From an uncultured Lachnospiraceae bacterium (GTDB lineage: Bacteria > Bacillota > Clostridia > Lachnospirales > Lachnospiraceae): DNA of 64,000 nucleotides. The stretch's first letter is position 1, and the number at the start of each line of letters is the position of its first letter. Location: assembly GCA_947576945.1 (NCBI GenBank), contig CANPTH010000008.1:29147-93146 (forward strand), read 5' to 3'. The notes below the pieces were generated by a model. It searched no databases. It was not told the origin of the DNA and saw only the letters and a list, made by a program, of their open reading frames with translations. The position numbers and the translations under genes are program-made. Positions 1 through 7,988 of this stretch are shown in pieces.

Positions 1-1
1 G

Positions 2-55
2 CAGGCTATTGTGGAAGAGCAGGAAATTCTTATTTTGGATGAAAGTCTGATATAA
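2..55 (+). CDS. 3' end of an unidentified gene
   Basis: Eighteen codons including a TAA stop are open in frame 2 and read QAIVEEQEILILDESLI. Only this tail lies in the window, so no family can be assigned. It is followed at once by a strong hairpin (58-82), which fits the end of a transcription unit. The rest of the gene lies upstream of base 1. Confidence 0.4.
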   Translation, partial: QAIVEEQEILILDESLI

Positions 56-57
56 AT

Positions 58-82
58 GAGGACAGGCTCAAGGCCTGTCCTC
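58..82. terminator. Hairpin between convergent genes
   Basis: A perfect 10-bp stem (GAGGACAGGC / GCCTGTCCTC) with a 5-base loop lies between the plus-strand gene ending at 55 and the minus-strand rubredoxin ending at 113. The flank is more T-rich on the minus strand (ATTTATATC), so it may end transcription in both directions, better for the rubredoxin side. Confidence 0.6.
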
Positions 83-112
83 TGATCGTAATACACCTGG
101 CGGCGTATTCTT

Positions 113-286
113 TTAGTTGAAGTTGTCGATGCAGGGCTGGAACATATCCTTGGTTACGCCGCAAAGAGGGCAGCACCAGTCAGCCGGCAGATCTTCGAAT
201 GCTGTGCCGGGCTTAATGCCATGCTCCGGATCACCTTTTTCAGGATCATATGTATAGCCGCAGGGATTGCAGAAATATTTTTTCAT
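113..286 (-). CDS. Rubredoxin
   Basis: This is a 57-residue protein, the usual rubredoxin length. It carries the two iron-binding pairs, C6-x-x-C9 (CNPCGY) and C39-x-x-C42 (CPLCG), with the family sequences YTYDPEKGD and DLPADWCCP. Rubredoxin is a small cytoplasmic one-electron carrier that in anaerobes feeds rubrerythrin and superoxide reductase. The start is ATG at 286, eight bases after a GGAGG at 296-300. Its neighbour on the same strand is a reverse rubrerythrin, followed upstream by perR, so the three probably form a peroxide-defence group. It was found by direct translation. Confidence 0.95.
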   Translation of the reverse strand: MKKYFCNPCGYTYDPEKGDPEHGIKPGTAFEDLPADWCCPLCGVTKDMFQPCIDNFN

Positions 287-381
287 GAGTAGTATCCTCC
301 ATTTTATGTTGTAGTTTGTGTATATCTGTCTGTAATTTTGTCAATGTAACTGCGCATCTGATCATTCGGTCAAACTCAAAT

Positions 382-438
382 GGCAGTTATGTAGAAGTGA
401 GCAGACAGTCATTGAGACTTACCGGAACAATAACTGCC
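382..438. other. Long imperfect hairpin between rubrerythrin and rubredoxin
   Basis: GGCAGTTAT (382-390) and ATAACTGCC (430-438) are perfect 9-bp arms around about 39 bases that hold a second short pair (AAGT/ACTT). It lies just downstream of the rubrerythrin stop in the minus-strand sense. No T-run follows, so it may be an RNA-stabilising or attenuating structure rather than a classical terminator. Confidence 0.35.
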
Positions 439-457
439 TGCCGTTCCTGCCTGATGA

Positions 458-997
458 TTAGCCGAAATATCTCTTTAAGAGACCTGCAAAAGCCTTACCG
501 TGGCGAGCCTCGTCGCGTGCCATCTCATGAACTGTGTCATGGATCGCATCAAGGTTAGCAGCTTTAGCGCGCTTAGCCAGATCGAACTTACCTGCAGTAG
601 CGCCGTTCTCTGCTTCTACTCTCATCTCCAGATTCTTCCTGGTGGAATCTGTCACAACTTCACCGAGCAGCTCTGCAAACTTGGCAGCGTGCTCAGCCTC
701 TTCCCATGCAGCCTTCTCCCAGTACAGACCGATCTCAGGGTAGCCTTCTCTGTGTGCAACTCTTGCCATTGCAAGATACATACCTACCTCTGTGCACTCG
801 CCGTTAAAGTTAGCGCGAAGGTCAGCCATGATGTCTTCGCTGACACCCTTGGCAACGCCTACAACGTGCTCAGCAGCCCATTCCATCTCGCCGCCCTGTG
901 CCGTGAACTTCTCGGCAGGTGCATTACATACCGGACATTTCTCCGGAGCAGCGTCTCCCTCGTGTACATAGCCACATACCTGACATACAAATTTCAT
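458..997 (-). CDS. Reverse rubrerythrin
   Basis: This 179-residue protein starts with a rubredoxin-like centre (C5-x-x-C8 and C21-x-x-C24) followed by a ferritin-like four-helix domain (about 45-170). Likely diiron ligands include E67, E100-H103, E130 and D162-H166. The domain order, rubredoxin first, is that of reverse rubrerythrin, an NADH-linked peroxidase that reduces hydrogen peroxide and oxygen in Clostridia, with rubredoxin as the usual electron donor. I chose ATG 997 because AGGAG lies 9 bases upstream; ATG 1003 is only 3 bases from it and the longer reading frame to 1039 lacks a ribosome site. PerR-box-like sequences lie upstream. Confidence 0.93.
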   Translation of the reverse strand: MKFVCQVCGYVHEGDAAPEKCPVCNAPAEKFTAQGGEMEWAAEHVVGVAKGVSEDIMADLRANFNGECTEVGMYLAMARVAHREGYPEIGLYWEKAAWEEAEHAAKFAELLGEVVTDSTRKNLEMRVEAENGATAGKFDLAKRAKAANLDAIHDTVHEMARDEARHGKAFAGLLKRYFG

Positions 998-1029
998 AAT
1001 CATGTTCTCCTTTTCTTTTTGAAATATAT

Positions 1030-1088
1030 TGTAAGACATTACATAGAAAATATGCCTGTCTTAGTTCGCAATCTTATAATTTGTAATA
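1030..1088. promoter_or_regulatory. Candidate PerR boxes upstream of rubrerythrin
   Basis: Two inverted repeats lie in the rubrerythrin promoter region: TGTAAGACATTACA (1030-1043) and TTATAATTTGTAATA (1074-1088). The second matches the classical PerR box (TTATAATnATTATAA) at most positions. perR is the next gene, so control of rubrerythrin by PerR is likely but inferred. Confidence 0.5.
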
Positions 1089-1131
1089 CGACCTGGCAGG
1101 AGGTTAGCCATAAGTCATTTTGCCCTGCAAA

Positions 1132-1515
1132 TTAACTTTCCCTGCAGTCACCGCAGATTCCGTGGAAATAAGTGACATGCCCCCGGATCTCTCCGTCAAA
1201 ACTTCGGCCTGCCAGATCCATGATATGATCCAGGCTGTCCATTTTCAAGTCAATGATCCGTCCGCACCGGGTGCAGACAAAATGGTAATGCGCGGAAGTA
1301 TCCGCATCAAAATGATCAACACCGTCGTCAAAACGCAGACGCTGTATCTCACCGATATCCGCAAGTAAAGAAAGGTTGCGGTATACGGTGCCAAGGCTGA
1401 TATTAGGATATTCATTTCGGACATTCATATACACCGTATCGGCAGTCGGATGATCTTTGCGAGTCATCAGGAAGTCCTTGATCACTTGTCTTTGTCTGCT
1501 GTATTTGAGTGCCAT
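1132..1515 (-). CDS. perR: Fur-family repressor, PerR type
   Basis: This 127-residue Fur-family protein has an N-terminal winged helix (about 5-60, with SLGTVYRNLSLL as recognition region) and a C-terminal metal and dimer domain. C81-x-x-C84 and C121-x-x-C124 form the structural zinc site, and D70, H76, H78 and H118 are candidate regulatory metal ligands. PerR senses peroxide by metal-catalysed histidine oxidation and represses peroxide-defence genes. The adjacent rubrerythrin and rubredoxin support PerR over Fur or Zur, though those paralogues cannot be excluded by eye. The start is ATG at 1515 behind AAGGAG. It has its own strong promoter. Confidence 0.85.
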   Translation of the reverse strand: MALKYSRQRQVIKDFLMTRKDHPTADTVYMNVRNEYPNISLGTVYRNLSLLADIGEIQRLRFDDGVDHFDADTSAHYHFVCTRCGRIIDLKMDSLDHIMDLAGRSFDGEIRGHVTYFHGICGDCRES

Positions 1516-1556
1516 TTTAACTCCTTAAAAATAGGAATCATTACTATTATGGGATA

Positions 1557-1585
1557 AATATATCAAATATGGAAGAATCTGTCAA
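1557..1585 (-). promoter_or_regulatory. perR promoter
   Basis: On the minus strand TTGACA (1585-1580) and TATATT (1562-1557) are separated by exactly 17 bases, a near-consensus vegetative promoter. An AT-rich partial palindrome between it and the ribosome site could be an autoregulatory PerR site. Confidence 0.7.
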
Positions 1586-1835
1586 CTCTCAATTTTACTG
1601 TTCACATATTCTTAGAAAGACTGTTAAATAAATTTTTTCACAATGGAAACTGCGGATCCGGCTCATATTTTATAAATTTTTTATAAGATTATAGGATATG
1701 TTTTATTCCTATCCGCAGAAAATATGGTATATTATTTATTAAGTGTATAAAGTACACCTGTGGCAACAGCTCTGCGTCCTGATGCGCCGGAAATGAGCGG
1801 GACGACAATGGTAAATAGAAAAGAGGGACATTGCG

Positions 1836-3314
1836 TTGAAGTTTAAAACAAGACTTATGGTCACATCGGTGGTTATCGTGCTGCTGCCGCTTATGCTGAC
1901 GTGTGCCGCCTTTCTTCTGGTGGGCAGCCATATCGAGGATGCAGAAGGGGAGTTGGGGCTTTTGGATATGAATAAGGTTCCTTTTACCTATACGATCGAG
2001 AATTACAGCCGGATCTCGGAGGAGCTGCTGCATGAGGTGAAGGAACAGATCGCCAGCAATCCTGTCAGGCTCGAAGATCAAAACTATCTTGATGAGATCA
2101 GTGCACATCTGAACAGCAAATTTTCCTATATTATTGTGAGAAAAGAGGACGGCATCTACTATACGAGTAATCTCAATGCCGCAAAGAAGATTTTCGATAC
2201 GCTTCCCGAATATGGAATCGAGATGCCGGATATGGAGACAGGCTATTATTATAACGATATGAAGAAACTTGTCAAACAGGCCGACTTTACTTTTGCGGAC
2301 GGCGGCCGGGGCAGCTTCTTTATCGTGTCGGGTGTGAGTTCCCTGATTTCCAGGAAGGTACTGCGGAATATGATCATTGCCTTTATTCTGGTACTTGTTT
2401 TTACCAGTCTGGTTTTGACGCAGTGGATTCAGAAAGGGATCTTTACGCCGATCAACCAGCTGGATATCGCGATGCAGAATATCGCCGAAGGCAATCTGGA
2501 ATATATGCTGACGACGGAGGAGAAGGGCGAGATCGGCGAGCTTTACCGCAACTATGAGGACATGCGGCTGCGCCTGAAGGAATCAACGGACGAGAAGTTT
2601 GAGCACGAGCAGAAGAACAAGGAGCTTGTCAGCAATATCTCCCATGACTTGAAGACGCCGATCACGGCGATCAAGGGTTACGTGGAGGGTATCATGGACG
2701 GCGTGGCGGATACGCCGGAGAAGATGAACAAATATATCAGGACGATCTACGATAAAGCCAATGACATGGACCGGCTGATCAATGAGCTGACCACGTACTC
2801 CGGCATTGACAATAACAGGATCCCGTATACGTTCCGCAGGATCAACGTGGCGGATTATTTCGGGGACTGTGTGGAGGAAGTGGGATTGGATCTGGAATCC
2901 AAGAACATTCAGCTTAATTATGATGATCTGGTGGAACCTTCCACTCAGATCATTGCGGATCCGGAGCAGCTTAAGCGGGTCATCAATAATATCATCGGCA
3001 ACAGTGTAAAGTATATGGATAAGGAACAGGGCGTTATCGACATCCGTATTCTGGACGAGGTTGATTCCATCCGGGTGGAGATTGAGGATAACGGCATGGG
3101 GATCGCTGCCAAGGATCTGCCCAGCGTGTTTGAACGGTTTTACCGGACGGATGCTTCGCGTAATTCTTCCAAGGGCGGAAGCGGCATAGGTTTATCCATT
3201 GTAAAGAAGATCATAGAGGATCACGGCGGGTATATCTGGGCCACCAGCAAGGAGAAGGAGGGCACCTGCATGCACTTCGTGATCCGAAAGTACCAGGCTC
3301 CGCCGGAACAGTAA
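1836..3314 (+). CDS. Membrane sensor histidine kinase
   Basis: This 492-residue kinase has an N-terminal membrane helix (about 8-29), an extracytoplasmic sensor region (30-177), a second helix (about 178-196), a HAMP segment (197-250), a HisKA dimer domain with phospho-acceptor H270 (NISHDLKTP) and an HATPase domain with DNGMGI and GSGIGLSI boxes. It autophosphorylates and passes phosphate to its partner, here surely the regulator encoded next. The start is TTG 1836, with AAGAGGG eight bases upstream. The signal sensed cannot be read from the sequence; the sensor region resembles no domain I recognise. Confidence 0.92.
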   Translation: MKFKTRLMVTSVVIVLLPLMLTCAAFLLVGSHIEDAEGELGLLDMNKVPFTYTIENYSRISEELLHEVKEQIASNPVRLEDQNYLDEISAHLNSKFSYIIVRKEDGIYYTSNLNAAKKIFDTLPEYGIEMPDMETGYYYNDMKKLVKQADFTFADGGRGSFFIVSGVSSLISRKVLRNMIIAFILVLVFTSLVLTQWIQKGIFTPINQLDIAMQNIAEGNLEYMLTTEEKGEIGELYRNYEDMRLRLKESTDEKFEHEQKNKELVSNISHDLKTPITAIKGYVEGIMDGVADTPEKMNKYIRTIYDKANDMDRLINELTTYSGIDNNRIPYTFRRINVADYFGDCVEEVGLDLESKNIQLNYDDLVEPSTQIIADPEQLKRVINNIIGNSVKYMDKEQGVIDIRILDEVDSIRVEIEDNGMGIAAKDLPSVFERFYRTDASRNSSKGGSGIGLSIVKKIIEDHGGYIWATSKEKEGTCMHFVIRKYQAPPEQ

Positions 3315-3450
3315 ACGCAGGGCGCCGGCAGTATGAGGCTTGTAGAGCGGAGATGTGAAAAAGTATGCATCATGCAGAAATATGACGGGAAATGTGCAGA
3401 ATGAAAACGAGATGAAAACAGAAAGAATAAACGGAGAAAGGGTGAAAGTC

Positions 3451-4140
3451 ATGAGTAAAATTTTAATCGTGGAGGACGAGGAAGCAATCGCTGATCTGGA
3501 GAAAGATTATCTTGAGTTGAGTGATTTCGAAGTCACGATCGAAAATACCGGTGATAAAGGGCTGGAGACGGCGATGGCTGGAGAGTTCGATCTGGTGATC
3601 CTGGATCTGATGCTGCCCGGTATGGACGGATTCGAGGTATGCAGGAAAATACGCGAGGAGAAGAATATTCCGATCATCATGGTGTCTGCCAAAAAGGACG
3701 ATATCGACAAGATCAGGGGGCTGGGACTCGGCGCTGACGATTACATGACGAAACCTTTCAGCCCTTCGGAGCTTGTGGCCAGGGTTAAGGCCCATATGGC
3801 GCGTTATGACAGGCTGGTGGGCAGCAGCCAGAAGGTCAACGACATCATTGAGATCAGGGGCCTTAAGATTGATAAGACGGCCAGACGGGTTTACGTGGAC
3901 GGCGAGGAGCGGATCTTTACCACGAAGGAATTTGATCTGCTGACATTCCTTGCGGAGAATCCCAATCATGTGTACTCCAAGGAAGAACTGTTCCGGGAGA
4001 TCTGGGATATGGATTCCATCGGCGATATCGCCACGGTGACGGTGCATATTAAGAAGATAAGGGAAAAGATTGAATTTGAGACCGCCAAACCTCAGTATAT
4101 CGAGACCATCTGGGGCGTCGGCTATCGGTTTAAGGTTTGA
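3451..4140 (+). CDS. OmpR-family response regulator
   Basis: This 229-residue protein has a receiver domain (1-115) with acidic pocket E9/D10, phospho-acceptor D52 (LDLMLPG) and K102 (TKPF), then an OmpR/PhoB winged helix (about 130-228, ending in IETIWGVGYRFKV). It is the DNA-binding partner of the kinase encoded immediately upstream, 136 bases away with no terminator between, so the two are probably co-transcribed. I chose ATG 3451 because the receiver domain begins exactly there; the reading frame is open further upstream to 3355 but that part has no domain character. Confidence 0.93.
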   Translation: MSKILIVEDEEAIADLEKDYLELSDFEVTIENTGDKGLETAMAGEFDLVILDLMLPGMDGFEVCRKIREEKNIPIIMVSAKKDDIDKIRGLGLGADDYMTKPFSPSELVARVKAHMARYDRLVGSSQKVNDIIEIRGLKIDKTARRVYVDGEERIFTTKEFDLLTFLAENPNHVYSKEELFREIWDMDSIGDIATVTVHIKKIREKIEFETAKPQYIETIWGVGYRFKV

Positions 4141-4212
4141 TTTATGGCGGTAAACCGCGGGGCATGAACAGAAAACCTTCAGAATGTGGGGAAGCAGGAA
4201 AGCAGAGATCAT

Positions 4213-5070
4213 ATGAATCATAAGAGGATTCTGTACGAGGATCAGGATATTATAGTGTGTCACAAGGCGGCCGGAATTGCCACGCAGACTGCCAGGATCG
4301 GACAGGCGGACATGGTGAGTGAGATCGCCAATTATCTGTCGCGGGCAGGGAAGAATGCTGCGCGAAGTCTGCATGGCAGCAGGGGATCGCAGCCCTACGT
4401 CGGGGTTATCCATCGTCTTGACCAGCCTGTGGAAGGGGTGCTGGTTCTGGCGAAGCATAAGAAAGCCGCTGCCAGGCTGAGCAGACAGATTGCGGAGGAT
4501 GAGACGGAGAAATATTACTACGCCATAGTCTGCGGCCAGGGATATGAGAAGCAGGGCGATCTGGAAGACTACCTTTTGAAAGACGGCAGAACCAATACTT
4601 CGTCTGTGGTGTCACCGGAAGTAAAGGATGCGCGGCTGGCACGGCTGCATTATGAGATCCTGGCTGAGCAGGACGCTCCAGCAGCTGCAGGGGCTGCGGA
4701 AGACGGTGAAGGATACCATGAAGGGCATGGAAGCGGAGACGGCGTTGAAGGATCTGAAGAAAGCGAAACCGGAGGGAGGAAGCTGGCGCTTGCCAGGATC
4801 CGTCTGTATAGCGGCAGACATCATCAGATCCGTGTGCAGATGCGCCATGCGGGTATGAGTCTGTTAGGGGACTATAAATATGCCGATGCGCAGACGATCA
4901 GAATTTCAAAGCAGCTGCAGGTGAAAGAAGTGGCGCTGTGCGCCTGCCGGCTTTCTTTTTTGCATCCGGAGAGCGGAAGAAGGATGGATTTTCGGATCAG
5001 GCCGGAAGGGAAGAGCTTTCAGGCGGAAGAATTTCTACGGGAAATTCAGAAAGAAATAAATGATGCCTGA
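4213..5070 (+). CDS. RluA-family pseudouridine synthase
   Basis: This roughly 285-residue enzyme isomerises uridine to pseudouridine in RNA. The catalytic motif HRLD (67-70, catalytic D70) is followed by QPVEGVLVLAK, and the C-terminal part has the family signature RIRLYSGRHHQIRVQMRHAG. No S4 domain is present at the N-terminus, so it is a short RluA-like form; its target, rRNA or tRNA, cannot be told. About residues 150-185 are an acidic, glycine-rich insertion that looks disordered. ATG 4213 has AGGAAAG upstream; an in-frame GTG at 4186 would add nine residues. Confidence 0.88.
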   Translation: MNHKRILYEDQDIIVCHKAAGIATQTARIGQADMVSEIANYLSRAGKNAARSLHGSRGSQPYVGVIHRLDQPVEGVLVLAKHKKAAARLSRQIAEDETEKYYYAIVCGQGYEKQGDLEDYLLKDGRTNTSSVVSPEVKDARLARLHYEILAEQDAPAAAGAAEDGEGYHEGHGSGDGVEGSEESETGGRKLALARIRLYSGRHHQIRVQMRHAGMSLLGDYKYADAQTIRISKQLQVKEVALCACRLSFLHPESGRRMDFRIRPEGKSFQAEEFLREIQKEINDA

Positions 5071-5138
5071 AACCAATTCTATTCGTATAATGCCCGCAAA
5101 ATGAAACATAATAAAAGAAAGAAAACTATAAGATCAGG

Positions 5139-5171
5139 AGAAGCAGAGACAGTAAATTTCTGCTTCTTTTT
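5139..5171 (+). terminator. Rho-independent terminator
   Basis: AGAAGCAGA (5139-5147) and TCTGCTTCT (5159-5167) form a perfect 9-bp stem running into a T-tract. It ends the pseudouridine synthase transcript. Confidence 0.85.
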
Positions 5172-5219
5172 CAATGCGTTCAATATTGAAAATGGGTGTT
5201 GAGAAAGGTACATGGCTGG

Positions 5220-6254
5220 ATGATAGAGAAGAGCAATACATTTTGGGACAATAAGCTGATCCGGATGAGTGTGGTCTGTGTCGGCGTGTGGTTTTTCTTT
5301 CGTTTTCTTTTTACGCTGGTGGCGCCTTTTATCCTGGCCTTTCTGCTGATCACGTTATGCTATCCGCTGCTGGAACGTATCCAGAGACGGATTCCTGTCA
5401 AAAAGAAATTTCTTGCGCTTGGGATTATCCTTCCGCTTTTTCTGCTGGTAGTGGCTGCTCTGTGGATTGTGGCGCTGTTGGGCGGCAGGCAGCTGGAAGG
5501 GCTTCCGGCTTTCTGCACGCAGGTGGGACAGCAGCTGGAGTTCTTCTTTCACAGATGCTGCGGTGGACTGGACGGGAAGTTCGGCTGGGACGGACAGCAG
5601 ATTGAGACGTATCTGATTGAGCAGATGACGGTGGTCATGGAAAACGTGCAGATACAGGTGGTGCCGCAGATCCTGTCCTCCTCCTACAGCTGCTTCAAGG
5701 GAATCTTTGCAGCGGTGGGATTTCTGGCGATCACGTGTATCGCGGTGTTTTTGATGGAAAAGGAATATGCGGGACTGGTGGATCAGCTCAAGAGATCTAC
5801 GGAACTGAGTCTTGTCTGGTCCGTGGTGGAGGGGGTCTTATCTTATATCATAACCTTTATCAGGGCGCAGGGAGTGATCCTGCTTATTATCAGCATTCTG
5901 TGCGCTACAGCGTTGGGCATCGCCGGAATTCCCGGGGGCATTCTGTTCGGGCTGCTGGCAGGTTTCCTGGATATGCTGCCCTTTATCGGTACGGGAATCG
6001 TGCTGGTGCCGCTGTCTGCCTGGCAGCTGTTGAACGGAGAATATGTGCGGATGACGGTATGCCTGATTCTGTACGGAGTGTGTATCGTGACCAGAGAACT
6101 GCTGGAGCCGAAGCTGATCGGTAAGAGGATCGGCATCGCACCGGTTTTCATGCTGCTTGCCGTCTATGCCGGAGTGAAGCTGTTTGGTGTGGGCGGGATT
6201 GTCAAAGGACCGCTGGCGCTGATCGTAATCTATGAAATATGGAAGCGGGAATAA
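5220..6254 (+). CDS. AI-2E family transporter (YtvI/PerM type)
   Basis: About 344 residues with many hydrophobic helices in the AI-2 exporter family pattern: two N-terminal helices, a middle soluble region (about 90-150), then a helix block with GIPGGILFGLLAGFLDMLPFIGTGIVLVPL and a C-terminal IGIAPVFMLLAVYAGVKLFGVGGIVKGPLALIV, both typical of the family. Members export autoinducer-2, sporulation-related substrates or ions, and the substrate here is unknown. The start is uncertain: ATG 5220 has AAAGG 11 bases upstream, while the in-frame GTG 5196 and TTG 5199 have no clear ribosome site. Confidence 0.88.
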   Translation: MIEKSNTFWDNKLIRMSVVCVGVWFFFRFLFTLVAPFILAFLLITLCYPLLERIQRRIPVKKKFLALGIILPLFLLVVAALWIVALLGGRQLEGLPAFCTQVGQQLEFFFHRCCGGLDGKFGWDGQQIETYLIEQMTVVMENVQIQVVPQILSSSYSCFKGIFAAVGFLAITCIAVFLMEKEYAGLVDQLKRSTELSLVWSVVEGVLSYIITFIRAQGVILLIISILCATALGIAGIPGGILFGLLAGFLDMLPFIGTGIVLVPLSAWQLLNGEYVRMTVCLILYGVCIVTRELLEPKLIGKRIGIAPVFMLLAVYAGVKLFGVGGIVKGPLALIVIYEIWKRE

Positions 6255-6326
6255 CGTTTGACGAAGAAGAGGCAATAGATTATGATAAAATATAGATTCA
6301 GATTGTAGAGAGAATGGTATGGTAAA

Positions 6327-7988
6327 TTGAAAGATAAAATCTGCAGGAGTATTCTTACAGCGTACTTTTTTATAATGGCAGTCGTGTATCCTTTGTATGC
6401 ACCGGGAGGATATTTGCAGATTGGGGAGGTTAAGTACTATTTCTTCCGGAATGTGACGCTGGTTACGTTGGCGGCCCTGTGCGTGGTTGTCGTGCCTGCT
6501 GCTCTGGCGGGCCGGGACAGAAACCGGATTGTCAGGCTGTACCGTCAGATGTCAGTTACAGACTGGTGCGTGTACGGGTACTGTCTGGCGGTGATGCTGT
6601 CTTATCTGTGTTGTGCCTATAAGGAAACTGCACTGTGGGGAGCAGAGGGCTGGTATATGGGTGTTGTGAGCCAGCTTATGTTTGTGCTTCTCTATTTTTT
6701 CTTCTCGCGCTGGTTTTGTTGTAAAGACAGTGCCTTTGCGGCGGGCGGATACGGGAAAACAGGAGCCGGTATTGTGGAAGCTGGAGATGGGGCGGCAGAT
6801 GGCAGCGCTGAAGCGGGAAGATGGGTGGGACTCTGGCTGTTTACTTCAGCGATAGTCTTCCTTCTGGGGATAAGCAATCGTTACTCTGTCTATCCGATCG
6901 CGATGGAAGGGCAGACCGAAACTTTTATCTCTACTCTGGGAAATATTAACTGGTTTTGCGGATACTGGTCGGTGACGGCGCCCATCGGGATCACTCTTTA
7001 TTGGTGCGGCAGAAGAGGTTTGATCCGGGCGCTGCTGGGGGCATACAGTTTTCTGGCAATGTTATCAGGCATCACGCAGGGGAGTAACAGCGCATATCTT
7101 GTTTATCTGTTTATGGTTACCGCATTCTTTGTTTTCTCATGGCGGGACAGGAAGAAGCTGTACCGTTTTCTGGAACTGGGCATGCTTTTCGGGTCAGCCT
7201 GTCAGGTTGGGAGGCTTCTGCAGAAACTGCCGGGGTTTACCTATAATTATTGGAATGGCCAGCCAGAGGAAAATCGCGGGATTACGGGTATATTGATCGG
7301 TAACAATACCGGGGCAGGCATTCTGTTTCTGCTGGCAGGCTGTTATATAGCGGTTCGCATGCTGGATAAGAGCGGCAGGCTCAGGCCTGACGGAGGGAGG
7401 CGGCTGCGGGGTATCCTGATTGCAGCGGCGATTGGCGGTTGTCTTGGAAGCTTCCTTCTGCTGACCAATGACGGGGTCGTGTCTTTTTGGAAAATGGGAG
7501 TTTCCATGGAAAGTGACGGTTATCTGAAAGTGATTCCGGATGACGATTGGGGGAATGGCAGAGGCGCCGCATGGAACTGCGGTGTGAATGCCTACAGAGA
7601 AATGGATTCTTTGCATAAGATTGTCGGCGCAGGGCCGGACTGCTTTGCGGATTACATCTATGATGTGCCGAAACTGGCGGAAAGAATGGGGGATGAATTT
7701 GCAAATCAAAGGCTGACCAATGCCCATAACGAGTGGCTGACGGTTTTGATCAATACAGGAGCGCTGGGGCTTTTGTGTTATGTGGGGATTTATGCGACGG
7801 CCATTATGCGATTTGCGAAACGGGCAGGAAGGAAGCCTCTTTTATGCGCATGTGCAATGGCATTGTCAGCGTATATAGTACATAATATGGTCAGTTTTCA
7901 ACAGATTTTAAGTACACCTTATATTTTCATTGTGTTGGGGATCGGCGAGGGACTGGTCAGAGAAGACGGAGACATCACAGGTGAGTAA
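6327..7988 (+). CDS. O-antigen ligase / Wzy-like membrane protein 1
   Basis: A 553-residue polytopic membrane protein with about eleven hydrophobic segments and a large extracytoplasmic loop near residues 390-470. The loop ends in LTNAHNEWLTVLINTGALGLL, the conserved core of the O-antigen ligase/polymerase (Wzy_C) family, which joins undecaprenyl-linked glycans to an acceptor. In a Gram-positive the product would be a capsule, teichoic-acid-like or glycoprotein glycan. A paralogue follows with an 8-base overlap. The start is TTG 6327 with a weak ribosome site, so the true start could differ by a few residues. Confidence 0.75.
   Translation: MKDKICRSILTAYFFIMAVVYPLYAPGGYLQIGEVKYYFFRNVTLVTLAALCVVVVPAALAGRDRNRIVRLYRQMSVTDWCVYGYCLAVMLSYLCCAYKETALWGAEGWYMGVVSQLMFVLLYFFFSRWFCCKDSAFAAGGYGKTGAGIVEAGDGAADGSAEAGRWVGLWLFTSAIVFLLGISNRYSVYPIAMEGQTETFISTLGNINWFCGYWSVTAPIGITLYWCGRRGLIRALLGAYSFLAMLSGITQGSNSAYLVYLFMVTAFFVFSWRDRKKLYRFLELGMLFGSACQVGRLLQKLPGFTYNYWNGQPEENRGITGILIGNNTGAGILFLLAGCYIAVRMLDKSGRLRPDGGRRLRGILIAAAIGGCLGSFLLLTNDGVVSFWKMGVSMESDGYLKVIPDDDWGNGRGAAWNCGVNAYREMDSLHKIVGAGPDCFADYIYDVPKLAERMGDEFANQRLTNAHNEWLTVLINTGALGLLCYVGIYATAIMRFAKRAGRKPLLCACAMALSAYIVHNMVSFQQILSTPYIFIVLGIGEGLVREDGDITGE

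Noticed and set aside
1670..1686. AT-rich palindrome resembling a PerR box before the first kinase gene
   Set aside because: The stretch is nearly all A and T, so a dyad is expected by chance, and the downstream genes have no peroxide link.
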